From: Oscillospiraceae bacterium
Lineage (GTDB): Bacteria > Bacillota_A > Clostridia > Oscillospirales > Oscillospiraceae
Direction of reading: 5' to 3'
NCBI GenBank assembly: GCA_015068175.1
Contig: SVLA01000032.1
Location: forward strand, 1 to 16,105
DNA: 16,105 nt
Every line of letters starts with the position of its first letter. The first letter of the stretch is position 1. This document shows positions 1-10,703 of this stretch, one piece after another. Both the position numbers and the translations under genes were made by a program. The notes beneath the pieces are model-generated. The model saw only the letters and a program-made list of their open reading frames with translations, did no database searches and was not told where the DNA came from.

Positions 1-353
1 TGGTGACCGAAGGAACCATGGAACTGCGGGACGGCGGCTGGGATGTGAGCTATGTGGAAAGCGACCTGACGGGCCTTGAGGGGGTCACCACCACCTTCCG
101 GGTGGAGCCGGACAAGGTGATCCTGACCCGCCGTGGAAAGCTGAATTCCCAAATGATCTTCCAGCGGGGCGTGCCCCACGATTCCCTTTATCAAATGGAC
201 ATCGGCGCCCTGATGATGCGGGTCTGCGCCAAGCAGATCCTCTTCGACATTACGCCGGCCGGCGGCTTTATCGACCTGGTGTATGCCATCGAGATCGAAA
301 ACACCGCGGCAGGGGAGATCGACTACCATTTGGATATTCGTGCAATGGAATAA
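1..353 (+). CDS. DUF1934 family protein, 5' end outside window
   Basis: Last ~117 residues of a small protein ending in TAA at 351-353. The reading frame is open to the left edge. The GTG at position 3 is more likely an internal Val (…VTEGTMEL…) than the start, because DUF1934 (YwiB-like) proteins are usually about 140 residues and begin some 20-30 residues earlier. Visible features are alternating strand-like segments, the motif LTGLEGVTTTFRVE, and the later ILTRRGKLNSQMIF and YAIEIEN strands, which fit the lipocalin-like beta-barrel of this family. No catalytic residues are known for the family and I assign no function. The gene is followed at once by a strong hairpin terminator and converges on the VanW gene. 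The family call rests on memory of its sequence pattern. Confidence 0.75.
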   Translation, partial: VTEGTMELRDGGWDVSYVESDLTGLEGVTTTFRVEPDKVILTRRGKLNSQMIFQRGVPHDSLYQMDIGALMMRVCAKQILFDITPAGGFIDLVYAIEIENTAAGEIDYHLDIRAME

Positions 354-356
354 GAA

Positions 357-390
357 ACGGCCCCGGAACGGATCCGGGGCCGTACTTTTT
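357..390. terminator. Bidirectional intrinsic terminator between convergent genes
   Basis: An 11-bp perfect stem (357-367 with 373-383, core CGGCCCCGGA / TCCGGGGCCG, 5-base loop ACGGA) is followed on the + strand by TAC and five Ts (386-390). In the other direction the stem is followed by TTTCTTATT. It can therefore end both the DUF1934 transcript and the VanW transcript. The VanW stop codon (389-391 on the - strand) lies inside the T-run, so the two genes share very compact 3' ends. Confidence 0.85.
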
Positions 391-2305
391 ATGCTGCGGG
401 AGCGGGGTCCGTGGGCTGACTGGGATCGGTGGGGGTCACAGGAATACTGGGCTCCGTGGGATCTGAGGGCACCGTAGGATCGGAAGGATCCGTAGGACCG
501 ATGGGATCGGTGGGATCGGAGGGATCGGTGGGACCGATGGGATCCGTGGGATCGGTAGGATCGGTAGGATCGGTGGGATCAATGGGCGGTTCGTAAATGT
601 CTACTACCACCTGATCCCGCTTAGCGTAGTATGTAGTGGCCACCAGGACTTCCTCCACGGTCTTTTCCGTCTCCTTATCGATCCGGGTGATGTAGGTGCT
701 GATCTTGTAACCCACAATGCCTTCGCTGAGGACGGTGCCTTCGGTGTAACCGCCGGCGTTGAACTCATACATGGTATTGTAGACTGTGCCGGGCACGTAG
801 GTCTCATCCACCACATAGCTGAGCATGGAACTGTAACTCCGGGTATCGGAACCCAGAATGGTCACCGTCAGCTCGCCGGCGGTAACGGACAGATCAATGC
901 GGATGGCGTTGTCCGTGTTGTTGGTGAACTTCAGATCCATAAGGCCGTCCATGATCTCGGCATCGAAACCGGCCTGGATGTAGGACACGGCGTAAGAGTG
1001 GCTGCTGCGCTCCAGGATCTGCAGATCCGCCATGAGGGCGCAGTAATAAATGGTGGATGCGGCCTGGCAGACACCGCCGCCCAGGACGCTCTGATAGGAC
1101 TTGCCCACATATTTGTAGGCATTCTGGAAACCGGCGCTGGCGGTCAGCTGACCCAGGGCGGTGTTGAAGGAGAAGCTGTCGCCGGTCTTGACGATGGTGC
1201 CGTTCAGGAGCTGGGCCGCCAGTTTCACATTCTCATTCCAGGCAGGATCCGTGGAAAGAGGCGTGGAGAAGGTGGCCAGAGTGTCCTGGAACATATCCTT
1301 GGTGTACCAGTCGGACTTGATCTCCGGCTCCAGGAACCGCAGTTCCAGGGTCAGGGTATCGCCGTATTTTGCGCTCTCCAGAGCAGTCCTGAGCTGATCC
1401 AGCGTAAAGCCGTAGCCGTAGATGTGGGGTGTGACCTCGTAGGTCGCGGGATCCAGCACCGCATTGACCGGATCAACACAGCCTGCGTAATCATACAGCG
1501 TCTCGGCATCCAGATTCTGGGGCGCCAGGAGGGAGCATTGTGCGGTCACGTCAAAGAGGTTGATCTCATAGGCATCCATGACCTGCTCATAGAGGGTGTC
1601 GGTGTTCAGGCCGTATTCGGCGGTGCCGATCTGAATGGTCAAAGTCTGGTGGACCACGGAAGGATCGTGTTCTCCCTGGGTCAGCTCGGGCCGGGTGCCT
1701 TCCAGATTGTAACTGGGCTGCTTCAGAGTGGTTGCATACTGGTTGCCCAGGTCGTTGATAAAGCTCTGGATGTACGCGGTATCCAGATTCAGATACTCCA
1801 GAATAGACACGTTGTAAGCCGTGGACGGATCCACCTTGGAATCACGGCCGTAGTTATAGGCGGCCTCCACCACAGCATCCACATCCAAAGAGGCGCCGGT
1901 CTGGGCAGGGGACAGCACATACTTGTTGTCCAGGATGGAGATGGTCATGTCCAGAACGCTGTAGGTGTTGTCGGTCTGGGCCTTCAGTTCGGCCTTGGCC
2001 TGCTCCGGGGTCATGCCGCTCAGATCCACGCCGGCGGCAAAGACGTTGTTGCGGATCAGACCGTCGTCATCCTCCGGCTTGCTCAGCATGGAGATCAAAA
2101 TACCCACCATGACCAGCAGGATCACCACGGCACCGATGCAAACGCCGATGAGGATCCGCTGCTGCTGCCGCCGTTTCTGCGCGGCCCGGCGGGAGGGTGT
2201 CGGACGGGGACGGGTGGCAGGACGCTTCCGTTCGTTGGAAGCGGGCCGGCCGCCGGCATCCATAGAGACCCGACGGGTCTCGTCAAAAGTATCCGGATTG
2301 TTCAT
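389..2305 (-). CDS. VanW family protein with peptidoglycan-binding-like domains and Pro/Thr/Asp tail
   Basis: 638-residue membrane-anchored envelope protein. Residues 1-50 are basic and cytoplasmic. Residues 51-74 form one transmembrane segment (ILIGVCIGAVVILLVMVGIL). About 95-330 resembles the PG_binding_4 repeats often found before VanW. About 355-490 is the VanW domain, with GDSFSFN and GGGVCQAASTIYYCAL as landmarks. About 528-571 looks like a G5-type strand region. The last ~65 residues are DPT/DPS/IGP repeats. The start was chosen at 2305: AGGAG lies 6 bases upstream, and a good promoter lies inside the 31 codons that a longer ORF (to 2398) would add. VanW is named from vancomycin-resistance clusters, but its biochemical role is unresolved and these chromosomal relatives are not resistance genes as such. 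No LPXTG sorting motif is seen. It is likely a single-gene unit with its own promoter and terminator. Confidence 0.88.
   Translation of the reverse strand: MNNPDTFDETRRVSMDAGGRPASNERKRPATRPRPTPSRRAAQKRRQQQRILIGVCIGAVVILLVMVGILISMLSKPEDDDGLIRNNVFAAGVDLSGMTPEQAKAELKAQTDNTYSVLDMTISILDNKYVLSPAQTGASLDVDAVVEAAYNYGRDSKVDPSTAYNVSILEYLNLDTAYIQSFINDLGNQYATTLKQPSYNLEGTRPELTQGEHDPSVVHQTLTIQIGTAEYGLNTDTLYEQVMDAYEINLFDVTAQCSLLAPQNLDAETLYDYAGCVDPVNAVLDPATYEVTPHIYGYGFTLDQLRTALESAKYGDTLTLELRFLEPEIKSDWYTKDMFQDTLATFSTPLSTDPAWNENVKLAAQLLNGTIVKTGDSFSFNTALGQLTASAGFQNAYKYVGKSYQSVLGGGVCQAASTIYYCALMADLQILERSSHSYAVSYIQAGFDAEIMDGLMDLKFTNNTDNAIRIDLSVTAGELTVTILGSDTRSYSSMLSYVVDETYVPGTVYNTMYEFNAGGYTEGTVLSEGIVGYKISTYITRIDKETEKTVEEVLVATTYYAKRDQVVVDIYEPPIDPTDPTDPTDPTDPIGPTDPSDPTDPIGPTDPSDPTVPSDPTEPSIPVTPTDPSQPTDPAPAA
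436..585. repeat. 9-bp tandem coding repeat (GATCCNACN family)
   Basis: Imperfect tandem array of 9-base units; on the - strand each encodes Asp-Pro-Thr or a variant (DPS, IGP, VPS, TEP). A higher-order 12-residue unit, TDPIGPTDPSDP, occurs twice in a row. The array sits in frame in the C-terminal tail of the VanW protein, so unit gain or loss would change tail length without a frameshift. Such Pro-rich tails usually form an extended stalk; that role is inferred here. Confidence 0.85.
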
Positions 2306-2364
2306 AAACTGCTCCTGTCTGTCAGCGGCCGAAGCCGCGGGAATGGTAATGGTCATACATGGGT

Positions 2365-2392
2365 ATTGTACCATATTTGTCCTAAATTTCAA
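2365..2392 (-). promoter_or_regulatory. SigA-type promoter for the VanW gene
   Basis: On the - strand TTGAAA (2387-2392) and TACAAT (2365-2370) are separated by 16 bases, giving a predicted transcript start near 2358 and a leader of roughly 50 bases. It lies between mfd and the VanW gene in an AT-rich pocket of otherwise GC-rich DNA. No clear terminator for mfd is seen in this interval, so some read-through from the prs-pth-mfd operon is possible. Confidence 0.65.
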
Positions 2393-2434
2393 TGACAAAT
2401 CGTAACCAAACCGTGAATTTCCTGTAAATTTCGG

Positions 2435-5400
2435 TTATTTTTTGCAATATTTCAGGTATCGCTCCACAAAAATGCGGCTCTGGCGCAGACTGTCTACGCC
2501 GGAAGAAAGCTTCAGCCGCAGCGTCGGCACCTTTGCGGTGGCCACCAACTGTACCCGGGCCTTGTAATCCGGGTCGGCGCACAGGGCGCTGACGGCCTCA
2601 AAATCCAACCCGGCCAGGGTAAACAGCACCTCGCCGGCCTTCTGCCGGATGTCCAGGATCCCGCACAGCCGGGCCCGGGCCCGGAGCAGAGCGATGTCGA
2701 TGAGGTTCAGCACGCCCTTGGGCGGATCGCCGTAGCGGTCGATGATCTCGTCCAGCAGATCGTCGGCATCTTCCTGACTGCGGATGGCGGCCATACGGCG
2801 GTAGAGGTCCATCCGTTCCTCCCCCCGGCTGACGTAATCCTGATCCACATTGGCGGTGACGTTCAGGTCGGCGGTGCAATCGGGCTGACGGGGCTTCTCG
2901 CCTTTTTCTTCCAGCACCGCCTCGTCCAGCAATTTCAGGTACATATCATAGCCTACGCTCATCATGTGGCCGGATTGCTCTGCGCCCAGCAAATTTCCTG
3001 CGCCCCGGATTTCCAGATCCCGCATGGCGATCTTGAAGCCGGAACCGAATTCCGCGAAATCCCGAATGGCGGAGAGCCGCTTTTCGGCCACTTCCGACAG
3101 ATTTTTGGCCGGCTTGTAGGTGAAATATGCGTAAGCATGCCGGGTGGAGCGGCCCACACGGCCCCGGAGCTGATGGAGCTGGGAAAGGCCGAACCGGTCC
3201 GCGTTTTCGATGATGAGGGTGTTGGCATTGGGAATGTCCAGACCGGTCTCGATGATGGTGGTGCAGACCAGCACCTGGATCTCTCCGGCGGCCATAGCCT
3301 GCATCACGTCGCCCAGGGCGTCTTCACCCATCTGTCCGTGGGCAACAGCCACATTCAACCCTGGGATCCGCCGACGGAGAGCGCCGGCACATTGGTCGAT
3401 GGTATCGGTGCGGTTGTGCAGGTAGTAGACCTGGCCGCCCCGCTCCACCTCCCGCCGGATGGCATCGTCGATGATGGCAGGATTGTGTTCCATCACAAAG
3501 GTCTGCACCGGATAACGGTCCTGGGGCGGCTGCTCGATGGTGGACATATCCCGGATGCCGGACAGCGCCATGTTCAGCGTCCGGGGAATGGGGGTGGCGG
3601 AGAGGGTCAGCACATCCACGCCGGTGGAGATCTCCTTCAGCCGCTCCTTGTGGCTGACGCCGAAGCGCTGCTCCTCGTCCACAATCAGCAAACCCAGATC
3701 CTTGAACTCCACGGTTTTTTGCAGCAGCTTATGGGTGCCGATCACCAGATCCACACTGCCGCTGCGGAGATTCTGCAATGTCCGCTTCTGCTCCGCCGTG
3801 GAACGGAAGCGGCTGAGAACATCGATGTTTACCGGGAATCCCCGGAACCGGCCGATGGCGGTCTGATAATGCTGCTGCGCCAGGACCGTGGTGGGCACCA
3901 GAATGGCCACCTGCTTGCCGTCCATAATGGCTTTCATCACCGCCCGCAGGGCCACCTCCGTCTTGCCGAAGCCCACGTCGCCGCAGAGAAGCCGATCCAT
4001 GGGAATGGGGGATTCCATGTCATGCTTGATGTCCGCGATGCATCGGAGCTGATCGTCGGTTTCCGGGTAGGGGAAATTGTCTTCAAATTCTTGCTGCCAG
4101 GGGGTGTCGGCGGAAAAGGCAAAACCTTCCTGCCGCCGCCGGGCGGCGTAAAGCTGAATCAGCTCCGCGGCCATGTCCTTGGCGGCCTTCCGGGCCTTGG
4201 CCTTGGTCTTTTGCCAGGCATCGGTGCCGATCTTGTTCAGACGCACGGTGGCGTCCTCACCGCCGCTGCCGATATATTTGCTTACCAGGTCCAATTGTGT
4301 GGCCGGGACAAACAGGGTGTCCGTGCCCTGATAAGCGATCTTGATATAGTCCTTGACAGCGCCGTCCACCTTGATCTGCTCCATGGCCACGAACCGGCCG
4401 ATGCCGTAATTCTCATGGACCACCAGATCGCCGGGGGTCAGGTCCGTAAAGGAATTCAGTTTTTGCCGGTTGGTGGCGGTGGTTTTGGCCGGCCGCCGCT
4501 TGGGTTGGGTTCGGGCCACCAGTTGTCCCTCGGTGAGAATGGCCAGCTTGGTGTCGGGATATTCCATGCCGAAGGGCAGCGTCCCCTCCGTCAGCAGGAT
4601 CTGTCTCTGCTTGGGCTGGGTCTCCAGTGGGATGGCGATGAATGCGGAGATGCCCTTGGCAGAGATCATCTCCTGGAGCATTTCCGCTCTGCGGCGGCTG
4701 CCGCAGAGGACCAGGGTGGCGAATTCCAGCCGCTGATAGTGCTGCAGATCCGCCACGGCGGTGTCCAGGGAACTGCCGTAGCTGGGTAGCTGCTTGGCGA
4801 CCATGGGCAGAAGATGCTTGGGCCGGTTTTCTTCGGGATAGGAACTGCCGCTGAAGGAGTCGAAATATACGCAGATCCGGCCGGAAAGCTGGGCGCAGAA
4901 ATCCTCCCATTGGCACACATAGTCGCACAGTTCGCCGGCCAGCAGACCGCCCTGCAGCAGGGAATCCAGTTGCAGTCCCACCCCTTCGGTCCGGGTCCGG
5001 GCGGCCCGCTTCAGATTGCCCTGATCGCAAAGGACCAACGTGGCCCCTTCCGGGATATAATCCATGGCCGTGGCAAAATCCGGATAGATCAAGGCCATAT
5101 AACGGTCCGATGCGGGGTTTTGCAGGCCGTTTTCGTATTTTTGCAGGTCTTTTTCCAATGTGGCCACCAGGGCCTCATTTATATTTTTGCGGCGGCGCTG
5201 ACGCTGGATCAGGTGCCGCAGATCGTCGCACAGGCCCTGGATCCCCTGGGGATGAAGCCGGGGCTGGGTCTCACCCACGGGCAGGATCACCACGGCGTCG
5301 GTGTTCTCCGTCCGCCGCTGGGTGGCCGGGTCAAAATAGCCGATGGTGTCCAGTTCGTCACCGAAAAATTCCGCCCGGAAGGGCCGGTCGGCGGCAGGGG

Positions 5401-5947
5401 AGAACACGTCCAGAATGCCGCCGCGAATGGCAAACTGACCGGGACCCTCCACCATGCCGCAGCGGCTGTAGCCGGAGGCGGCCAGCCGGGCGGCCAGATC
5501 GTCCATGGCGTATTCCGCCCCGATGGTCAGGCAGAACGCCGCGTTCCGCAGGACCTGAGGGGGCATGGTCCGCTGACTGAGGGCCTCCCAGCTCATGATC
5601 TGCACCCGGGTCTGCCCACGTTGGAGATCGTAAAGCTGCCGCAGCCGCTTTTGCTCCCAGGCCCGGGATACCACGGCGGTGTCATAAAGGGTCAGTTCCC
5701 GGCTGGGCAGGATGGGGAAGGTCTCCCCCAGGAAGCTTTGCAGATCCTCCTGCAGCCGCCGGGCGGCCATATCGTCCTGGGTGATCAGGACCATGGGCGC
5801 AGAAGTATCCTGCCGCAGCGCCGCGATGAGATGGCTGCGGTTGATCTGACCGATGCCGGTAACGGCGGCGCTCTGCCGATTCTGAACGGCGGAGCGGAGG
5901 GCGGCGTATTCCGGTACGGATGAGAGCAGGGAAAGAAGATGGGTCAT
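2435..5947 (-). CDS. mfd: Transcription-repair coupling factor Mfd
   Basis: 1170-residue ATP-driven translocase that removes RNA polymerase stalled at lesions and recruits UvrA. The N-terminal third is the UvrB-like module (landmark PGQFAIRGGILDVF near residue 168). A CarD-like RNA-polymerase-interaction domain begins near 500 (LTPGDLVVHENYGIGRF). The SF2 motor follows: Walker A GDVGFGKT near 656, DEEQ near 756, SATPIPRTLN near 781, then the TRG region with RDFAEFGSGFKIAMRDLEIRG near 960-975 and a C-terminal UvrA-masking D7 domain. Length is normal for the family. The ATG at 5947 has GGAGGT 4-5 bases upstream; an in-frame GTG four codons earlier lies on that ribosome site and is not the start. 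It is the last gene after prs and pth, 65 bases from pth, with a hairpin in the gap. No key residue is missing. Confidence 0.97.
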   Translation of the reverse strand: MTHLLSLLSSVPEYAALRSAVQNRQSAAVTGIGQINRSHLIAALRQDTSAPMVLITQDDMAARRLQEDLQSFLGETFPILPSRELTLYDTAVVSRAWEQKRLRQLYDLQRGQTRVQIMSWEALSQRTMPPQVLRNAAFCLTIGAEYAMDDLAARLAASGYSRCGMVEGPGQFAIRGGILDVFSPAADRPFRAEFFGDELDTIGYFDPATQRRTENTDAVVILPVGETQPRLHPQGIQGLCDDLRHLIQRQRRRKNINEALVATLEKDLQKYENGLQNPASDRYMALIYPDFATAMDYIPEGATLVLCDQGNLKRAARTRTEGVGLQLDSLLQGGLLAGELCDYVCQWEDFCAQLSGRICVYFDSFSGSSYPEENRPKHLLPMVAKQLPSYGSSLDTAVADLQHYQRLEFATLVLCGSRRRAEMLQEMISAKGISAFIAIPLETQPKQRQILLTEGTLPFGMEYPDTKLAILTEGQLVARTQPKRRPAKTTATNRQKLNSFTDLTPGDLVVHENYGIGRFVAMEQIKVDGAVKDYIKIAYQGTDTLFVPATQLDLVSKYIGSGGEDATVRLNKIGTDAWQKTKAKARKAAKDMAAELIQLYAARRRQEGFAFSADTPWQQEFEDNFPYPETDDQLRCIADIKHDMESPIPMDRLLCGDVGFGKTEVALRAVMKAIMDGKQVAILVPTTVLAQQHYQTAIGRFRGFPVNIDVLSRFRSTAEQKRTLQNLRSGSVDLVIGTHKLLQKTVEFKDLGLLIVDEEQRFGVSHKERLKEISTGVDVLTLSATPIPRTLNMALSGIRDMSTIEQPPQDRYPVQTFVMEHNPAIIDDAIRREVERGGQVYYLHNRTDTIDQCAGALRRRIPGLNVAVAHGQMGEDALGDVMQAMAAGEIQVLVCTTIIETGLDIPNANTLIIENADRFGLSQLHQLRGRVGRSTRHAYAYFTYKPAKNLSEVAEKRLSAIRDFAEFGSGFKIAMRDLEIRGAGNLLGAEQSGHMMSVGYDMYLKLLDEAVLEEKGEKPRQPDCTADLNVTANVDQDYVSRGEERMDLYRRMAAIRSQEDADDLLDEIIDRYGDPPKGVLNLIDIALLRARARLCGILDIRQKAGEVLFTLAGLDFEAVSALCADPDYKARVQLVATAKVPTLRLKLSSGVDSLRQSRIFVERYLKYCKK

Positions 5948-5968
5948 GATTACCTCCACGCAGGAACG

Positions 5969-6005
5969 CGGAAAGGGGACTTTACCTCCCCTTTCCGTGT
6001 TTTTT
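5969..6005 (+). terminator. Hairpin with T-run on the + strand, between pth and mfd
   Basis: Perfect 11-bp stem CGGAAAGGGGA (5969-5979) with TCCCCTTTCCG (5987-5997), 7-base loop, then TG and six Ts (6000-6005) on the + strand. That is the shape of an intrinsic terminator reading rightwards, opposite to pth and mfd. In the operon's own direction the stem is preceded by an A-run and followed by CGTTCCTGCG, which is not a U-tract, so read-through into mfd is expected. It may stop antisense RNA made across mfd, or act as an RNA-processing or stability hairpin just before the mfd ribosome site. The structure is clear; the role is inferred. Confidence 0.6.
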
Positions 6006-6012
6006 CGATTGT

Positions 6013-6606
6013 TTACGGCCTGGATCCGTTGTAGCGGTTGGCGGCCTCCGGCACGCCGTGATCAATGATGCACAGCGCCGCATCGACGGCCCGGTCCAGG
6101 GCCGAGGCCAATGCCTTTTCCTCCCCGGAGGAGAAATGGGACAGCACATGATCCGCCAGATTCTGATCCGGATGAGCTTTGCCGCCCACGCCGATCTTTA
6201 CCCGGGGGAAATCCTGGCTCCCTACTTCCGCAATAATGGACTTGATGCCGTTGTGACCGCCGGCGCTGCCGTCAGCGCGGACCCGCAGCCGGCCGGGTTC
6301 CAGGGAAATATCGTCAAACAGAACGATGATCCGCTGGGGCGGGATATTGAAATATGCGCTGAGCTGAAGCACCGACCGGCCGGACAGATTCATATAGGTC
6401 ATGGGCTTCAGCAGATACACCTTATTGCCGGCGTAATTGGCCTGACCGTAAAGGCCCTGAAACTTGCCCTTGTCGATCTTGCAGCCGAGCTGATCCGCCA
6501 GACGGTCCAGGGCCATCCAGCCGGCATTGTGCCGGGTGCGCTCATATTCCTTGCCGGGATTGCCCAGACCCACAATGAGCCAGGCGTCGCTTTTCCTTCC
6601 GAGCAT
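6013..6606 (-). CDS. pth: Peptidyl-tRNA hydrolase
   Basis: 197-residue cytoplasmic enzyme that cleaves the ester bond between nascent peptide and tRNA on drop-off peptidyl-tRNAs. All residues of the Pth active site are visible: Asn16 in VGLGNPG, catalytic His26 in RTRHNAG, Asn73 in PMTYMNLSG, Asp98 in LFDDISLEPG and Asn119 in GSAGGHNG. Length is typical (about 185-200). The ATG overlaps the prs stop codon by one base (TGATG), which implies translational coupling. In Bacillus the gene (spoVC) is likewise between prs and mfd. Confidence 0.97.
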   Translation of the reverse strand: MLGRKSDAWLIVGLGNPGKEYERTRHNAGWMALDRLADQLGCKIDKGKFQGLYGQANYAGNKVYLLKPMTYMNLSGRSVLQLSAYFNIPPQRIIVLFDDISLEPGRLRVRADGSAGGHNGIKSIIAEVGSQDFPRVKIGVGGKAHPDQNLADHVLSHFSSGEEKALASALDRAVDAALCIIDHGVPEAANRYNGSRP

Positions 6607-7574
6607 CAGAACAGATCCTGGATGGAAGTGCCGCCGTGGATATGATCAATGGCCCGGGCGAATACGGGCGCCACGTCCAGATAGTGGAGCTTGCCGCTGG
6701 GGGTATTGCCGCTCTGGGGAATGGTGTTCAGGAAGACCATCTCCGTCAGGGCGCTTTCCTCGATCCGGTCGTAAGCGGGGCCGGACAGAACGCCGTGAGT
6801 GGCGCAGGCGTACACCGCCTTGGCGCCGCCGACGGTGACCAGGGCATTGGCGGCGTTGCACAGAGAACCGGCGGTATCCACGATGTCGTCGTACAGAATG
6901 CAGGTCTTGCCGCGGACGTCGCCGATGATGTTCATCACTTCACAGACATTGGCCTTGGGGCGGCGCTTGTCCACGATGGCCAGGCCCATGTGCATCTTGG
7001 CGGCGAAGGCCCGGGAGCGGGCCACGGAGCCCACGTCGGGGGAGACCACCACGAAATCATTTTCGTGATCGAATTCAGTTTCGGGGAACTTCTTCATAAA
7101 GTAGTCCACAAAGGTCACGTTACCCAGCAGATGGTCCAGGGGAATGTCAAAGAAACCCTGGATCTGGGCGGCGTGGAGGTCCATGGTCAGCACCCGGTCG
7201 GCGCCGGCCACGGTGACCATGTTGGCCACCAGCTTGGCGGAGATGGGATCGCGGCTCTTGGCCTTGCGGTCCTGACGGGCGTAGCCGAAGTAGGGGATCA
7301 CGGCGGTGATGCGGCCGGCGGAAGCACGGCGGCAGGCGTCGATCATCACCAGCAGTTCCATCAGATGATCATTGACGGGCTTGCAGGTGGACTGGATCAG
7401 GAACACGTCCGCGCCGCGGACGGTCTCACTCAGAGTGACGGATGCTTCACCGTCGGCAAAGGTGCGGACTTCGCTCTTACCAAGCTCAATACCCAGCTCT
7501 TTGCAGACGGTCTTGGCAAATTCCGGATTGGAATTGCCGCAGAAAACCTTGATATTCTCCGAATACGCAATCAT
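6606..7574 (-). CDS. prs: Ribose-phosphate pyrophosphokinase (PRPP synthetase)
   Basis: 322-residue enzyme making 5-phosphoribosyl-1-pyrophosphate from ribose-5-phosphate and ATP, feeding purine, pyrimidine, NAD, His and Trp synthesis. Visible motifs: FADGE at 39-43, flexible-loop YARQDRK at 98-104, the metal/ATP motif MDLHAAQIQGFF at 131-142 with His134, and the ribose-5-phosphate/PRPP loop DDIVDTAGS at 229-237. Length fits class I enzymes. The ATG at 7574 has GAGG eight bases upstream, and a strong extended -10 promoter lies about 60 bases upstream. It is the first gene of a prs-pth-mfd operon. The rplY (ctc) and fin genes that interrupt this order in Bacillus are absent. Confidence 0.97.
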   Translation of the reverse strand: MIAYSENIKVFCGNSNPEFAKTVCKELGIELGKSEVRTFADGEASVTLSETVRGADVFLIQSTCKPVNDHLMELLVMIDACRRASAGRITAVIPYFGYARQDRKAKSRDPISAKLVANMVTVAGADRVLTMDLHAAQIQGFFDIPLDHLLGNVTFVDYFMKKFPETEFDHENDFVVVSPDVGSVARSRAFAAKMHMGLAIVDKRRPKANVCEVMNIIGDVRGKTCILYDDIVDTAGSLCNAANALVTVGGAKAVYACATHGVLSGPAYDRIEESALTEMVFLNTIPQSGNTPSGKLHYLDVAPVFARAIDHIHGGTSIQDLF

Positions 7575-7635
7575 CAGGCTGACCTCACTTTGTAAATATT
7601 TATATGTAGTGCGGTGTATATATCATACCAAAAGT

Positions 7636-7665
7636 ATTATAGCATTCCACCGTAGGAAAAAGCAA
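7636..7665 (-). promoter_or_regulatory. Promoter of the prs-pth-mfd operon
   Basis: On the - strand TTGCTT (7660-7665), an 18-base spacer and a perfect TATAAT (7636-7641) preceded by TGC, i.e. an extended -10. The predicted start is near 7629, giving an AT-rich leader of about 55 bases before prs. An A-rich stretch lies upstream (7670-7700). No second promoter is evident before pth or mfd. Confidence 0.7.
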
Positions 7666-7756
7666 CAGCAATGTACAAAAATTACAGCCAAAAAATGGAA
7701 GGGAAAAAGAGGGAATTCGGGCAAAAAGACAAAGGCAGAAACGGGATGGTCAGAAA

Positions 7757-7770
7757 CGAAATTTTGTTTG
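7757..7770 (+). promoter_or_regulatory. Possible weak LexA (SOS) box upstream of uvrA
   Basis: CGAAATTTTGTTTG matches 8 of 10 defined bases of the Gram-positive LexA/DinR box CGAAC-N4-GTTCG and ends 9 bases before the uvrA -35. uvrA is a LexA target in many Firmicutes. The site is weakened at two core positions and is not a perfect dyad, so this is only a candidate. Confidence 0.3.
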
Positions 7771-7779
7771 AATTCGCTC

Positions 7780-7808
7780 TTGTGAAATTGTTTGGAATGT
7801 GGTATAAT
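7780..7808 (+). promoter_or_regulatory. SigA-type promoter for uvrA
   Basis: TTGTGA (7780-7785), 17-base spacer, perfect TATAAT (7803-7808). Transcript start is predicted near 7815, about 25 bases before the uvrA ATG. It is divergent from the prs promoter; the two -10 boxes are about 160 bases apart in AT-rich DNA. I see no further gene in the 7575-7840 interval. Confidence 0.8.
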
Positions 7809-7840
7809 ACTACGAAGAATTTTGACAGACGGAGGGGCTT

Positions 7841-10669
<2,829 letters not shown>

Positions 10670-10699
10670 AAAACAAGCGCCGCGGCTTGGCGGCGCTTG
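10670..10699 (-). terminator. Intrinsic terminator of the kinase-like gene
   Basis: Perfect 10-bp stem CAAGCGCCGC (10674-10683) with GCGGCGCTTG (10690-10699), 6-base loop. Read on the - strand it is followed by TTTTTTATTTCG, a strong terminator just past the stop at 10704. On the + strand it begins 4 bases after the uvrA stop but lacks a U-tract, so it should end uvrA transcripts less well. Confidence 0.85.
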
Positions 10700-10703
10700 C
10701 GGA

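Noticed and set aside
998..2395. 465-codon open frame on the + strand
   Set aside because: Antisense of the VanW gene, with repetitive Gly/His/Gln composition and no recognisable domain.
2966..4789. 607-codon open frame on the + strand
   Set aside because: Antisense shadow of mfd; mfd has complete domains and motifs, this frame has none.
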